64,000 nucleotides of DNA from contig JAAMXP010001792.1 of the NCBI GenBank assembly GCA_019693395.1, forward strand, positions 83,375 to 147,374, in the 5' to 3' direction. Source of the stretch: Ettlia oleoabundans. Taxonomy: Eukaryota; Chlorophyta; Chlorophyceae; Chlamydomonadales. Position 1 is the stretch's first letter, and each line of letters starts with the position of its first letter. This document shows, in pieces, positions 1-10,039 of the stretch. The notes under the pieces are model-generated. The model was not told the origin of the DNA. It searched no databases and saw only the letters and a list, made by a program, of their open reading frames with translations. The position numbers were made by a program, and so were the translations under genes.

Positions 1-2
1 AT

Positions 3-724
3 TTCGTGAATGCCTGGTCCCTTATGTTCTGGCCAGTGATGCTGGCAGACCCGCGGGGGCGGCGGGTAGAGAACAAGTTTGCCATTTGGGTGGGCACGCA
101 GGTGAGCGTTTTAGCAGGCATACAGTAACAACACAAATTGTATGGATGCTTGGCTGGCTGGCAGTGGCCAGCCAGCCAAGCCAAGCTGGCTTGCCACACT
201 AGCAGGAGGCCATGCCAGCCTTCTGCCGAGCAACCCATCCCTTCCTGCGGCATCTCACTCCTCCTGCCTCTGGACTGTTGTCTTCCTTGCAGTTCCTGAC
301 AAATGTCTTCTTTCCAATTTATCTGGCCAAGCGGTTGGCACCAGAGCCACCTGAGGCAGCACAGGAAGCCGAAGCAGCTGCACCAGCCCGATTGCCAGGC
401 TATGCTCCCGCTTTTGGCGCAGTTGCGGCCTTGGTGGGCGTGGTCAGCATTGGGTGGGCACTGGCGGCAAGGCCGGAAGCCGGCGACTTCGCGGCACGCT
501 GGGCTTACATTACGAATCTGCTGGCCACCAATCGGGTTGATTGGGCTTTTGTGGTGGACGCCAGCCTGTATGCTGTGTGGCAGGCCTGGTTGCTGGGTGC
601 AGCGGGCGCAGGACCTGCGTACCGATTTGTGCCCTTCTTTGGCATGGCGGCCTGGTTGATGACAGGGCCAGGCAGCCAAGGAGGCGAGGAAGAGGCAAAG
701 GTGCAGCAGCAGAGTGCAAAGTAG
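3..724 (+). CDS. Conserved multi-span membrane protein, 3' part of gene
   Basis: Two exons are visible: 3-101 (donor CAG|gtgagc) and 293-724 (acceptor ttgcag, stop TAG), joined in phase 0. The gene starts before the window. The join reads continuously through the motif AIWVGTQ|FLTNVFFPIYLAKR, which looks like conserved membrane protein sequence. After an Ala/Glu-rich linker come hydrophobic stretches near AFGAVAALVGVVSIGWALAA, WAFVVDASLYAVWQAWLL and FVPFFGMAAWLM, so at least three or four membrane spans are likely. The tail is polar (Gln/Glu-rich). The overall look recalls small plastid membrane proteins shared by plants and cyanobacteria (a DUF2834-type architecture), but I do not recognise a named gene. 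The intron holds a perfect 14-bp hairpin. Confidence 0.7.
149..180. repeat. Perfect 14-bp inverted repeat (hairpin) inside an intron
   Basis: CTTGGCTGGCTGGC at 149-162 is followed by a 4-nt loop and its exact reverse complement at 167-180. It lies in the middle of the first visible intron of the membrane-protein gene and is built from CTGG/CCAG tetranucleotides. Confidence 0.8.
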
Positions 725-1385
725 GGGACATTTGGGGGCAGCACCAGCATCCTATAAGTATTGGTATACTAGAGCATTGCCATTTTCATATAACACCGTC
801 ACTTATTTGTTTATGTTGTGATCCACTTCTGCTATTGACAAAGCAGAGTATCTACATTATTATGCCGACTGAATGGGCCTCGGTTTTCCCAGGGGAGAGT
901 GGAAGGATCCAGCATGGCACAGGGAAGCATTGTTAGTGGCCGCGGCATTGTCATCTTGCGGAACAACCGACTGGGAGAGGGATGAAGCAGCACCTGGGAA
1001 AGTAGCTGTCATGTATTGGTGGCTGGGGCAGTGCTCTACGTACCTTGTCCTTGGTACCGATGCATCATCGACACTTGCAGTCCATGTGCTTGTTGCTGCA
1101 GCAATGCTTGAATTAAGTGCATCTCAACTAGAAAAGACGAGTTGCACTTTGACTGTAAGCGCGGAGAATGTTCCTGAACCGACTTTAGAATGATAATTTT
1201 GTGGCGAGTATGTTTGCGCTGTGGGCGGGACATAGCGCGCGCCACAAACCGGCCTTCTTCTCCAACCCTATCAGGTGGCGCTCCTATGTGACACACGCAC
1301 GAGAGGTGCATCTGGCTGATATTGGGGGCTGCAGGGGCGGCAGTCAAGCATATGCAGTAGTCCGGTGAGGCTGAGCGGAGCTGCG
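725..1385 (+). other. Non-coding: 3' UTR of membrane gene and upstream region of next gene
   Basis: No convincing exon. A TGTAA motif at 1154-1158, 430 nt after the stop, is a plausible poly(A) signal for the upstream gene. The open frame at about 873-1193 has no recognisable domain and lies before that signal, so it is best read as 3' UTR. The remainder should hold the promoter of the gene starting at 1386. Confidence 0.5.
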
Positions 1386-4300
1386 ATGCTGCAGGAGCTG
1401 ACCAACCACGGCGCTACGCCGCCCGGCTGTAAACAAGGCGTCAAGAACGAGCACAGCCCGTGGAGCGCCCCAAGGGAACGCAAACGGCGAAACAAACCGG
1501 TTGAGGTGCACCTGAGCAGCATAGAGGAGATTGAGTACACCACATCCCCTCCCAAACGGCACAATGGTGAGGATGGAACGCGCCGGGAGCCCAGCCGGGT
1601 CGCCAGGCTCCGATTTGAAAGCCCCACGCCCTGCTGGTCCCCCCGGCGCACCTGTCGCTGTCTGCTCCCTCCCTACCGTCTTGGGTGCCTGCTTGGCTGC
1701 CTGTAGGCGGCAACAGTCCCGCGGCTCGGGAGCTGTCGCTGCAAGACGCGCCGCTGGGCTCGCCGTTGGCCGTGGAGGCGGCGCTTGCGGCTGTGGCGGC
1801 AGCGGCAGCAGCGGGCCCGCTGGCCCAGGTGCGCTGGTGGCGGTGGTTTTCCCGATGGGGTCACTGATTTTGAGTGCTTTGATATAAGGCCAAGTAAATT
1901 TACTGATTCGAAATGATACAACAGGACGTGAGTTGGTCGGGATCCTGCAATGCATTCACCATGGGGTAATCCCGTGGCTGAACCCTGCAGGGCCTGCTAG
2001 CTGCTGGTCCCGGCGCAGCATCCACAAGTGGCGCAAGCAGTGAGGCAAACTTCTCACCTCTGGCCAGCGGATTGAGGGCTCCAAGCTTTGTAGCTGGCCA
2101 GCTGCAGCCATTGCCTGTAGCCGCTGACAAGCAGCGTAAGCATCTGCGCCAGGCTGCTTCCTTCCGCCTAGCAGCCGCTAGGCAGCGGGGGGCTACTGCG
2201 GCAGAAGGCGGCACGGATCCTGGAGGCAACAGCCTTGGCACAAATGCCTGCGCAGGCCTGCAGCCAGGCGAAGTTTTTGAAAGGTTGCCTTGGCCGATCG
2301 TAACTCATAGCGCTGGGGGTCCGCCCTTTGCATTCCGTGTGCAACAACAGCAGCCGCCTTTTGGGGCAGCAGCAGCACCGCGTGTGCAGCATTACGAGCC
2401 ACGAGAGCTGCTGCCGCCGCCTCGTGTGCTGCATGCGGCACAGCCATATGTGCATCAGCAGGCGCAAGATCAGCAGGTTGTAGATGCGGAGGTGGGTGGC
2501 AGGGGCACCTTGCGGGCAGTTGAGGATAGCGAAGCAGAACCGGCACAGTGCAGCACAGGGCACGACATGGAGACTGAAGGAGCCGAGCTTCGCTGTTCCT
2601 GGGGATCAGATCGCTCTGCTGATGTCAGCGGCTGGCAGAGCCTACAGGCGCGGCTGCGGCAGGCAGCAGTGTCTCCATCCTCTCTGCCACGTCTTCCCAT
2701 GCTGGGCAGCCGTGGCGGCAGCCTGCGGGGGGAGCAGCCTGCCACAGCTGCTTTGGCAGCAGTGATGGCATGCCGGCGCCTCCCTAGCCTAGCTGATGAT
2801 CCAATGCGTGGCTCGGCCGATGGAGCGGCTAGCATATGCTCCAGCTTAGAAGGTCCCTCCTGCTCTGAGAGACAGACGTCAATGGTGCCGCTGCGGGAGA
2901 CGCTGCGTAGCCACCAGTGGCAGTCTCACCTGCCCTACCCTCCCGTGCATGGCACTTCTCCCAACCCCCTACTGAGTCACACCCCTGGGGGATGTGGCAG
3001 TCAGCGGGGCAGCCGTGGCGGCGGTGGCGGTGGGAGCACTATGGTAAGGACGCTGCATCAGGCTGAAGCACCAGCGTGTGCCTGCACTGCTGTCCCTCTG
3101 CACAGGGTTGTCTGCTGTCGCCGGTGAACACCAGCTTTTCCTGTGATTTTTCTGGGTGCAGTTTGCTTCAGCATGACCGGATTGTGGCTGATCTGTTTCA
3201 GCATGATCGGATCCACGATATGTGTCAGCGCTGGTCATACTTGCTGTTTTAATCTTCTTGCCATAGGTTGTGCACCAGGTGCCCTTGACCCAGTGCTCCT
3301 TGGCCCTCCCTGCCGCCCTCCCTCTCCTGCAGAAGTGGGGTTGCTTCAGCTGTGCCAGCCCCTTTAGCTGCAAGCAGCGAGCGCGGCAGGATGACTCTGA
3401 TGATGAGGTGGTGCGGCGCAACGACTCAGAGGGCGACTTTGTGATCCACCGCCAACACAGCTTGCCCTCACCCGTCGTCTCTCGGAGCACCGCGGAGCGC
3501 CCCAAGTGAGGCAGTTGGCTGCACCTGCAGATGCATCTGTCGAATAACCGACAGTTTATTACACTTGCTGATTGCAGAATGAAACTGGCCACAGAAACAG
3601 GTTTAAGCAAGGCTGCCAACGAATGCCTGGCCAGCCTATAATTTGGCTGTGTGCTCCCTATGTCTCAATCGGCTCCTGCTGGCTCCGGCTGGCTTGGGCT
3701 GGCTTGGCCGGCATGCAGGCACACCTCCCTCAACCGCCCCCCATCTGGAGAGGCGTCAGACCTGGTGGGACGCCAAGGCGCCTTCTCGGCGCGGTGCACC
3801 CCGGTGGCTCCCTGGTCTCCTTCCTGCTCGGAGGCTGGCAGCGATGATAGCTTGTCGCTCGCCTCCGGGCCTGGCTTGCGCAGTGTGGGGCTGCGGGATG
3901 CAAGCATCGAGGAGCTTGCAAGCGGCGGCGGCGGCGCAAGGGGTGCCCCTCCAACCCCCACAGTGGATGCGCTGAATGACATGCTGAAGTGAGGCCTTTG
4001 CTTTGCTGTGCTTGCCCATTCTGTGGCCGCTTGCCTCGTATTACTTGAGTATGCTAACCAGTGTACCGTGTTGCCTTAGGATGGGGTTGTTTTGACCGCT
4101 GTGTGCACTGGTACCAGTCGCTCTTTGATCACCTGCCACAACCCTCTAGGGCTGCCATGCTGACCATCCTGCTTTGGCTGGAAGCAAGATCCTTCTGATT
4201 GATTCTAGGCAGCATTTGCAATATTGGCGGCGATTGTGTGCTGAACCATGCTTGCTCTCTTGCCGTACAGGTCACTGTCTCTGTGCCCCACCGCGCACCC

Positions 4301-4418
4301 CAAAGACGCCGAAGAGCTTGTGGCCCAGACCTGCCAGGATCACGCCATCCAGCCCAATGCCACCACAGCTCGGACCCTGGAGAAGATGTGGGCGGTGCAT
4401 GAGCAGCTATACGGCTGA
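1386..4418 (+). CDS. Uncharacterised 670-aa low-complexity protein
   Basis: Six exons join with matching phases: 1386-1566, 1707-1828, 1991-3043, 3267-3505, 3719-3988 and 4271-4418 (2013 nt, ending in TGA). The start is the first ATG in the frame. The N-terminal 60 residues hold a basic patch (RERKRRNK) followed by VEVHLSSIEEIEYTTSPPKR, probably the most conserved part. Residues of about 100-450 (large exon 3) are Gln/Ala/Gly/Pro-rich and disordered, with a run of Gly near 3016-3036. An acidic stretch (DDSDDEVVRRNDSEGD) sits in exon 4, and the C-terminus ends in a compact helical segment, TARTLEKMWAVHEQLYG. I recognise no family. Basic and acidic low-complexity blocks suggest a nuclear or regulatory protein, but that is inference only. 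Confidence 0.65.
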
Positions 4419-5270
4419 GAAGACGGGAGTTTGTGCGGCCCCACATGGGTTGCCATATGTATGGCGTCAAAGGGCTCAATCGTCTTGGGTGGAGGCTTCC
4501 CTACCGCAGCGGCTCAAGAGACATCCAGTAGATCATGCAGCCAAACAGACAGACATACAAGCAGGCAGGCAGACAAATCAGGGAGACAGCGAGGGGGCCA
4601 TGCCCACCGACTCAACTGCAGGCGTGATGCCCTGTACCATGCACAGCAGCCTGCCACTCCACCGAGCAGGGCCAACCGATTTTTAGGCAGGTTCTGCTTG
4701 CGGTCTGCAGTCATTGTAGTATCATGTCTCCCATTGCTCTTGAAACAAACATTTACAGAATACAACTTCTGAATTTGTGCTGCCCGCCCTTCAGTGTTGT
4801 GTTGCGCCCCCAACAGCACTTGGCGCTGTGGGCAGGTTGTGCGCCCATGCCGCGCCACCGCAACTCCACAGATTTTTGGCACACCTTTTTAAAAGTAATG
4901 TATACCTCCCAAATCCATGTTCTACATGATATTTCAAATGCTGCTGCAATTGATGCTTCATTTTCCTCCCATTGCAACCTCCCAGCGGCGCCCTGGCACT
5001 GCGCGGGACAGGCATGCGTGAGTCAATGGCGAGCTTACCCCCGGTTGTTTGCAGCATGTTGCACTACAGTAAAGGCTGACTGTAAGCTCCGTTCAACAAC
5101 AAACAGCTGCTGTTGTCAGAAGCCAGGCTTATGCAGCTGGACAGAAGTGGATGTGTTGTGCAGGTGTACAGCCTACGCCAGCGGGGCAGCGGGTGACACA
5201 AGGTGCAGTTGCAGGTGCCGGCAAGTAGGCTTGCGTTATCGATTCTGTTGACCAATAGCAGCATGATGCG
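4419..5270 (+). other. Non-coding: long 3' UTR and intergenic region
   Basis: No supportable exon. A TGTAA motif at 5081-5085 is a candidate poly(A) signal for the preceding gene, implying a 3' UTR of about 680 nt. The open frames here (for example around 4724-5251) show no domain or splice logic. Confidence 0.45.
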
Positions 5271-7417
5271 ATGAAGGTGGGACGCGGCTAAAGCACCTTG
5301 CAGCTTTCAAGCGTTGAGGCGGTGGTTTGCTGTTGGACGCCCTCTTGCGCCTACGATCACATTGTTGTGTTGTTTGGTGTGCAGGAGCAGGAGCACAAGA
5401 AGCAAAGATTGTCTGGGGAGACGGAGTTGGCGGAGGATGCTGCTGCAGCGGCAGCCGGCAACGAGAGGAGCAGCAGCCACGGAAGCAGACTAGTCCTTGT
5501 ATGGGATCTTGATGAGACCCTGGTTATCTTCAACTCCCTGCTGATTGGTACCTGGGCAGTGGCAGCTCAGCATCCGGAGACAACCAGCAAGCTGGCGGCA
5601 GTGGGGCGGCGCTGGGAGGCGTCAATCCTCGGCCTCAGCGACAGCCACTTCTTTTTCGAGCAGGTGCTTATTGCGGCTGGCCTGGGTAAATGTTGGTCGC
5701 CACTCTAGGGAGGAGGGAGTTTGTTGCTGCTGGGAGTCTAGTGGCTGTCTGGGAGTCTTGTCACCCTTTCCCGCCCAGAGCACGGTCGCCATTGCTCTTC
5801 CCTAACTTTCGCCCTTGATGCAGGGAAGCAAAGAGGCAGTTGCCGGCTGTCCATGGGCCTGCCTTGCTTGCCGCTAATTGATTCCAGTGACCCCAAAGGG
5901 CCTATCAATGCTCTTATATTGCCATTTGGTCCATGCCCGCTTGTACTTGCAGCTTGAGGAGTGGGATCAGTGCTGCCTGACGGACATGCAGCGCCACGAC
6001 GACGGCGCCAGCTTGGCAGGTTATGACTTCCAGCGGGACGGCTTCCCACCGCCTTTCACAGACGACCAGCCCGGCCAGCCGCCACGCAGCCCTGAACAGC
6101 ATTCCTCGGCAGCCCTGCCCGCACCACCACCCGAGCGTGCAGCTGGCGAAGGTGCAGGGTCAGACTCGCTGCAGGTGGCAGGGGCGGGTGGCGTGCATGC
6201 AGCAGCTGCCTCTGCAGGGGCAAATGACAGCGACCCGGATGCTGCCCAGCAAGGATCTGCAGGAGTGAGTCCGTTTGGTTCCCCCGCCTGCAACAGCCTG
6301 GATGCCGCGTCGCTGACCAAGCTGGCGTACCGCTACCGACGCATCAGCAAGCTGTGCAGCTTTGGGCTGCAAGCGCTGGGTACAGAGGAGCAGCGTGAAA
6401 AATGGGAGGTGGGCCCGCTGCCCTTTGCTTGAATGTTTTTTCTGATTAGCCAGCCCTGGGTCAGCTTTGAGTTGAGAGGATACAATTAACAGCATCCTGA
6501 CGAGAGTTAGAGGGGGACGAATGCTCCTTATTTCTCAGTCTACCCACTGGCTGGCTCCTGCTGCAGGCGCTCTACCAGGAGACGGATGCGCTCACAGGCG
6601 GCTGGCTCAGCCACGCCAGCACTCTGATGTCTGCCTGCAGCACCCAGCTGGGAAGAAAGGGCGGCTGCGGGGCCGGGGGCGGCAATGATGGGGAAGAAAG
6701 CGGCAAGGAGGTGGTGCATGTAGCAGTCACCTCTGGCCAGCTCATCCCCTCCCTTGCCAAGCTGCTGCTGTTTAAGCTTAACAAGCACATTGCCCCTGAG
6801 CACGTGTGGAGCTCACGACACTGCGGGAAGGCAGCCTGCTTTGAGCGCGTGCAGCAGCGGTTTGGTCAGGACTGCACCTATGTCGCCATCGGTGCGTGTG
6901 CTGCCTCACGACACTGTTGCTGCCAATCTGATGGTGGTAACGTTACCACCCGACCTTTTGCTATGTCTGCTGGCGCTCCGTTCCCCTACCATCAGGCTTT
7001 TCAGTTTGATGTATGGCTTGAGATATGCATGGCCTCCCCATTGGCATGAAGTCCTCAATGGCTTGAAATCAGCCGTCAATGCATTCTCACAACAGCCAGG
7101 CCATCGCATGATCCTTGTTGCTACGCTTGCTTGCAGGGGACGGCATGGAAGAGGATGAAGCTGCAGCGCACATGGGCTGGGCCTATGTGCGGGTGCTGCT
7201 GGCTCCAGCAGGCAACTACCCTGTGGATCGCGTGCTGAGCTGGCGACCGGATGACGCCACTGGCGGCCCAGGCCTGCCCCTCACGCAGCTCACAATTCAC
7301 CACATCGCGCGCGCTGCTGGCCTGCCGTTGCGCCGGCCGTTGGAATCAGCAGAGGCGGCGCACGGCAGCTCGGCGGCTGCACAGGCGCTGGCATTGCCAC
7401 TGGCAGTCGATGCCTAG
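5271..7417 (+). CDS. EYA: Eyes-absent (EYA) homolog, HAD-family phosphatase
   Basis: Exons: probable 5271-5276 (ATG AAG|gtggga), then 5385-5663, 5953-6408, 6567-6891 and 7137-7417; phases agree and give about 448 aa. The first mini-exon is the least certain part. The HAD motif VLVWDLDETLVIFNSLL (nucleophile Asp near residue 43, acid Asp two residues later) matches the EYA signature. Other EYA landmarks follow in order: HFFFEQ|LEEWDQ, LTKLAYRYRRI, VTSGQLIPSLAKLLLFKLN, KAACFERVQQRFG and YVAIGDGMEEDEAA with the last acidic cluster. Family knowledge: EYA proteins are Asp-based Tyr phosphatases; plant and algal forms consist mainly of this domain. Odd feature: a Pro/Ala/Ser-rich insertion of about 65-85 residues (6058-6312) between DGFPPPF and LTKLAYRYRR. 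A TGTAA signal lies at 7550. The gene converges on petN. Confidence 0.9.
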
Positions 7418-7549
7418 CAGGGCTGGGCATCTGAGGCGGATCATGTTCCTGCCTTTTTTTGCAAGAATCGTCTCGGCCCTCAAGTGAGCTGCAGGCGATT
7501 TGTGAGGAAACAGCGAACCATGCTTCGTGTGCTACACTTAAGCGCCGAC

Positions 7550-7554
7550 TGTAA
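7550..7554 (+). terminator. Putative TGTAA poly(A) signal of EYA gene
   Basis: TGTAA 133 nt after the EYA stop codon; the chlorophyte poly(A) consensus. Confidence 0.55.
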
Positions 7555-7584
7555 TAGCTACCTTGCAACCCCTTGTCCTGCCAA

Positions 7585-7610
7585 ATGCGTGTGTTAGATG
7601 CGTGTGTTAG
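7585..7610. repeat. Perfect 13-bp tandem duplication
   Basis: The unit ATGCGTGTGTTAG occurs twice back to back (7585-7597 and 7598-7610) in the intergenic space between the converging EYA and petN genes. No function is apparent. Confidence 0.8.
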
Positions 7611-8042
7611 ATAAGCAGCGTAGATAGTAAAATCCCTTGCGCTTTTTTCAGTGTTTCAGTAAGATCCTGAACTTGCCAAACTCACACAGTGGTCTCTTCC
7701 TCCCTTGAGCATATGATCAATCAGTAGATGTTTTTTCTGCAACCAAGCCTCTTCGTTTCCTGTGCTGCACGCCACCTGTGTTTTCTCACTCATTCATGAT
7801 CCACACGTTGATTTAGCACAGAATCGCCACACAGCTATGCTCCTTGGTGCTGTATGCGCCTTGTTGTCACTGTCAAGCGTGTGCTGGTTGAGATGAGCCA
7901 GGTCTTGAGTAATATAACTCCGTACAAGGTCAGCAACCTCCATGCAACCAGCCGCACCAACCTGCTCCACACGCACTCCTTCCCTGCTGCTCCTACAGCT
8001 GCATCCTGTGCGGTGTCCATGCTGTCCATGTAAGATGGCACA

Positions 8043-8047
8043 TTACA
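8043..8047 (-). terminator. Putative TGTAA poly(A) signal of petN
   Basis: TTACA on the plus strand reads TGTAA on the minus strand, 274 nt downstream of the petN stop. Confidence 0.5.
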
Positions 8048-8320
8048 CGCCAGGCATGGTGGGCTGCTGAGCCCACGGGTCGGGGCACAAATAAAAGAAT
8101 GTATGTTTGCTAGTCTTCTCGGGGTACACTGCAAGCTCTCTGCGGGTGCAGCGCTGCACACGTCGGCACAGCCGCGGCCTCCCATACCCTGTGTGGTGTG
8201 GGCGCCGGGTTGCGATGATGAGGGCTGCTTGCTGCGCCGGCTCCGTGCAGCGGCTAAGCTCCCATGGGCGTCAAGCGGGGTGGAGCGTTATGAAAAGCCG
8301 CTTGCTTGCTGGGAAAGCGC

Positions 8321-9130
8321 TCAGAGGCCGGAGCGGCCCCACACCACAAGGGACAGGGAGAAGGAGAACATCACGGCAGTCGCGGCCCAGCCAAGCTGCA
8401 CAATCAGGGGCTCGCCCTGTAGAACAGCAGCACAAGCATAGGTGGAAGGTTGGGTGTGTTGCTCCATTTTAGATGGTGGCGCTGCTGGCACGGGCTGCTC
8501 AGCCGGGTATGGCTCTTGTGCTATGCGACCCACGCGTTTACAAAGCGAGGCATGTGCTAGAGCGACATTATTGCTCTTGTAGTCTACACACTAGTCATCC
8601 AGGCCTTCATCCATGACACTACCACAAGCCGCAAGGCGGCCAAGCAGGGCAGCGAAGAGCCAAGAGCGCAATAGCTGCTCTCACCTCAGCCACCATCATT
8701 GCCTCTTGGGCAGCCTGAGCAGCAGGGGCTATTGCCAGAGCAGCTGCGGACAGGGCGGCCACGGCAGCGGCCTGCACAGCAACGCAGCAGACGGGGGCGG
8801 GGTGGGCGCACTGCGTCAGCGGCGCGTCAGCCTGACACCCAGCATGAGTACGCGCATTGCGCCTCTGTTGCGGCTTTCCACGCTCTGTGGGATGCTGTGG
8901 GCGTGCCGGTTCAGGCCGCCGCTGGTTTTATGATCGAGGCGCCGGGGATTGTAGGCTGTTTTGCTGGCTGCCCCTAACACAAAATGCCCGCCACTTTTTC
9001 GCACCTTCTGCTCCTGCTTCACCGCCTGCACACGCACAGCGGCGCGGGGGGCGCGGCTGGAGGCCTTGGCCGCCGTCTGCCGCTGCAGGCTGGGCTTCTG
9101 CAGGCTAAGGGAAGCTGCCACAGCCACCAT
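8321..9130 (-). CDS. PETN: Cytochrome b6f subunit PetN precursor, nuclear-encoded
   Basis: Two exons on the minus strand: 9130-9005 (ATG to CAGAAG|gtgcga) and 8416-8321 (acceptor ttctacag, stop TGA), phase 0, 73 aa. Exon 1 encodes a 42-residue Ser/Ala/Arg/Gln-rich sequence with a stromal transit-peptide look ([17 protein letters not shown]). Exon 2 encodes the 31-residue mature part starting [12 protein letters not shown] and ending in [15 protein letters not shown], the hallmark of PetN, one transmembrane helix. PetN is a small subunit of the thylakoid cytochrome b6f complex; in land plants it is plastid-encoded, in Chlamydomonas nuclear. The exon break falls next to the likely processing site, so the targeting sequence sits on its own exon. 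The intron (8417-9004, 588 nt) is long for such a small gene. Confidence 0.93.
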
Positions 9131-10039
9131 TCTGACTCTCCTGGATGGATACAAACAGCGGTGGTATGCAGAGGCGTGACGGGCGGCGCAGGGGCCGGGG
9201 ATAGGGCGCAAGAGACTGATTGAGGAAAGTCATACAATGTGCGGCCGACTCGATTGGCCCTTCTGTGCCTTGGTTTGTAGACCATCGGCGACCAGAAGTC
9301 AGCATCACGGATGCGCGTGTACCCAGCAAGTGACGGCGCCTGACCTCGATGCCAAGAGAAAAGTTGCAAAGGAGGTTTTCCATGCTTCAGGAAAATGCTC
9401 TGGGTGGATATTGCCCAATGGCATTGAGAGGCGACTGCTACCCGTACACCACCATAGTGCGCAGCCGTCGGCAGTGGCAGGAGCGGCTGCTGCCAGTGTG
9501 GTGTGAAGATTACATAGCCTAATTGACAACAGCAATGGCAGTCATATCGTGTGATCGGCTCTCAACATCTCCACAAGGCTAGTTCCTCATTGCGCCATTG
9601 CCATACGCCGGTATAAGTAAATGGTGGAGCAGCTTGACGGCACCAACAGCTGCAGCTGTTGTATGCGAGAAAGGTAAAAAGCGGTTGCCAGCTTGACAAG
9701 AGGCGATTGATGCACACATCACTGGCACATAATGACATTGTCGGCACTAGCAGTCATGAACACTGCACTGTCGGTCAGCGCCGTGCTGCGACATCGCCAT
9801 GCACCAGACGGGGAGTTGGGAACAAGTGTGGCAAGGAGTGCCTGCATTGCGACGCCCAGAAACTTGAACCCTAGACCCTTAATGAAACCCACTTGTTTAC
9901 TGGTGGCCCGCTTATATGTACAATGTAAACGAGAGCGGCAGCGAGAGCGTTGGGCAGCAGATTTCTTCCCGTTCTAGATGTTTTATTTGGCCCTGCACAA
10001 GCCCTGCGGCGCAATTGAGCACCCAAGGCTTTGATATCG
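9131..10039. other. Intergenic region between divergent petN and AAR2
   Basis: It should contain both promoters. Apart from the doubtful small ORF at 9349-9522 I see no exon, RNA gene or repeat. Confidence 0.5.
9349..9522 (+). CDS. Small ORF, 57 aa, unknown, possibly not a gene
   Basis: ATG to TAA in one exon with an in-frame stop just upstream (9331). The product is Arg/Cys/Trp/Tyr-containing (segments CPMALRGDCYPYTTIV and QWQERLLPVWCEDYIA), less repetitive than the chance ORFs nearby, so it could be a small gene, an orphan exon or a decayed fragment. It lies alone between petN and AAR2. No family is recognised and no splice partner was found. Confidence 0.2.
   Translation: MPREKLQRRFSMLQENALGGYCPMALRGDCYPYTTIVRSRRQWQERLLPVWCEDYIA

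Noticed and set aside
873..1193. 106-codon open frame
   Set aside because: No domain or splice partner. It lies upstream of a TGTAA signal at 1154 in the likely 3' UTR of the first gene.
4724..5251. 175-codon open frame
   Set aside because: No recognisable protein. It contains the TGTAA at 5081 and sits between the stop of one gene and the start of EYA, so it is probably UTR/spacer.
8613..8933. Plus-strand open frame inside the petN intron
   Set aside because: Low-complexity Arg/Ser/Gly composition with no domain. petN on the other strand accounts for the locus.
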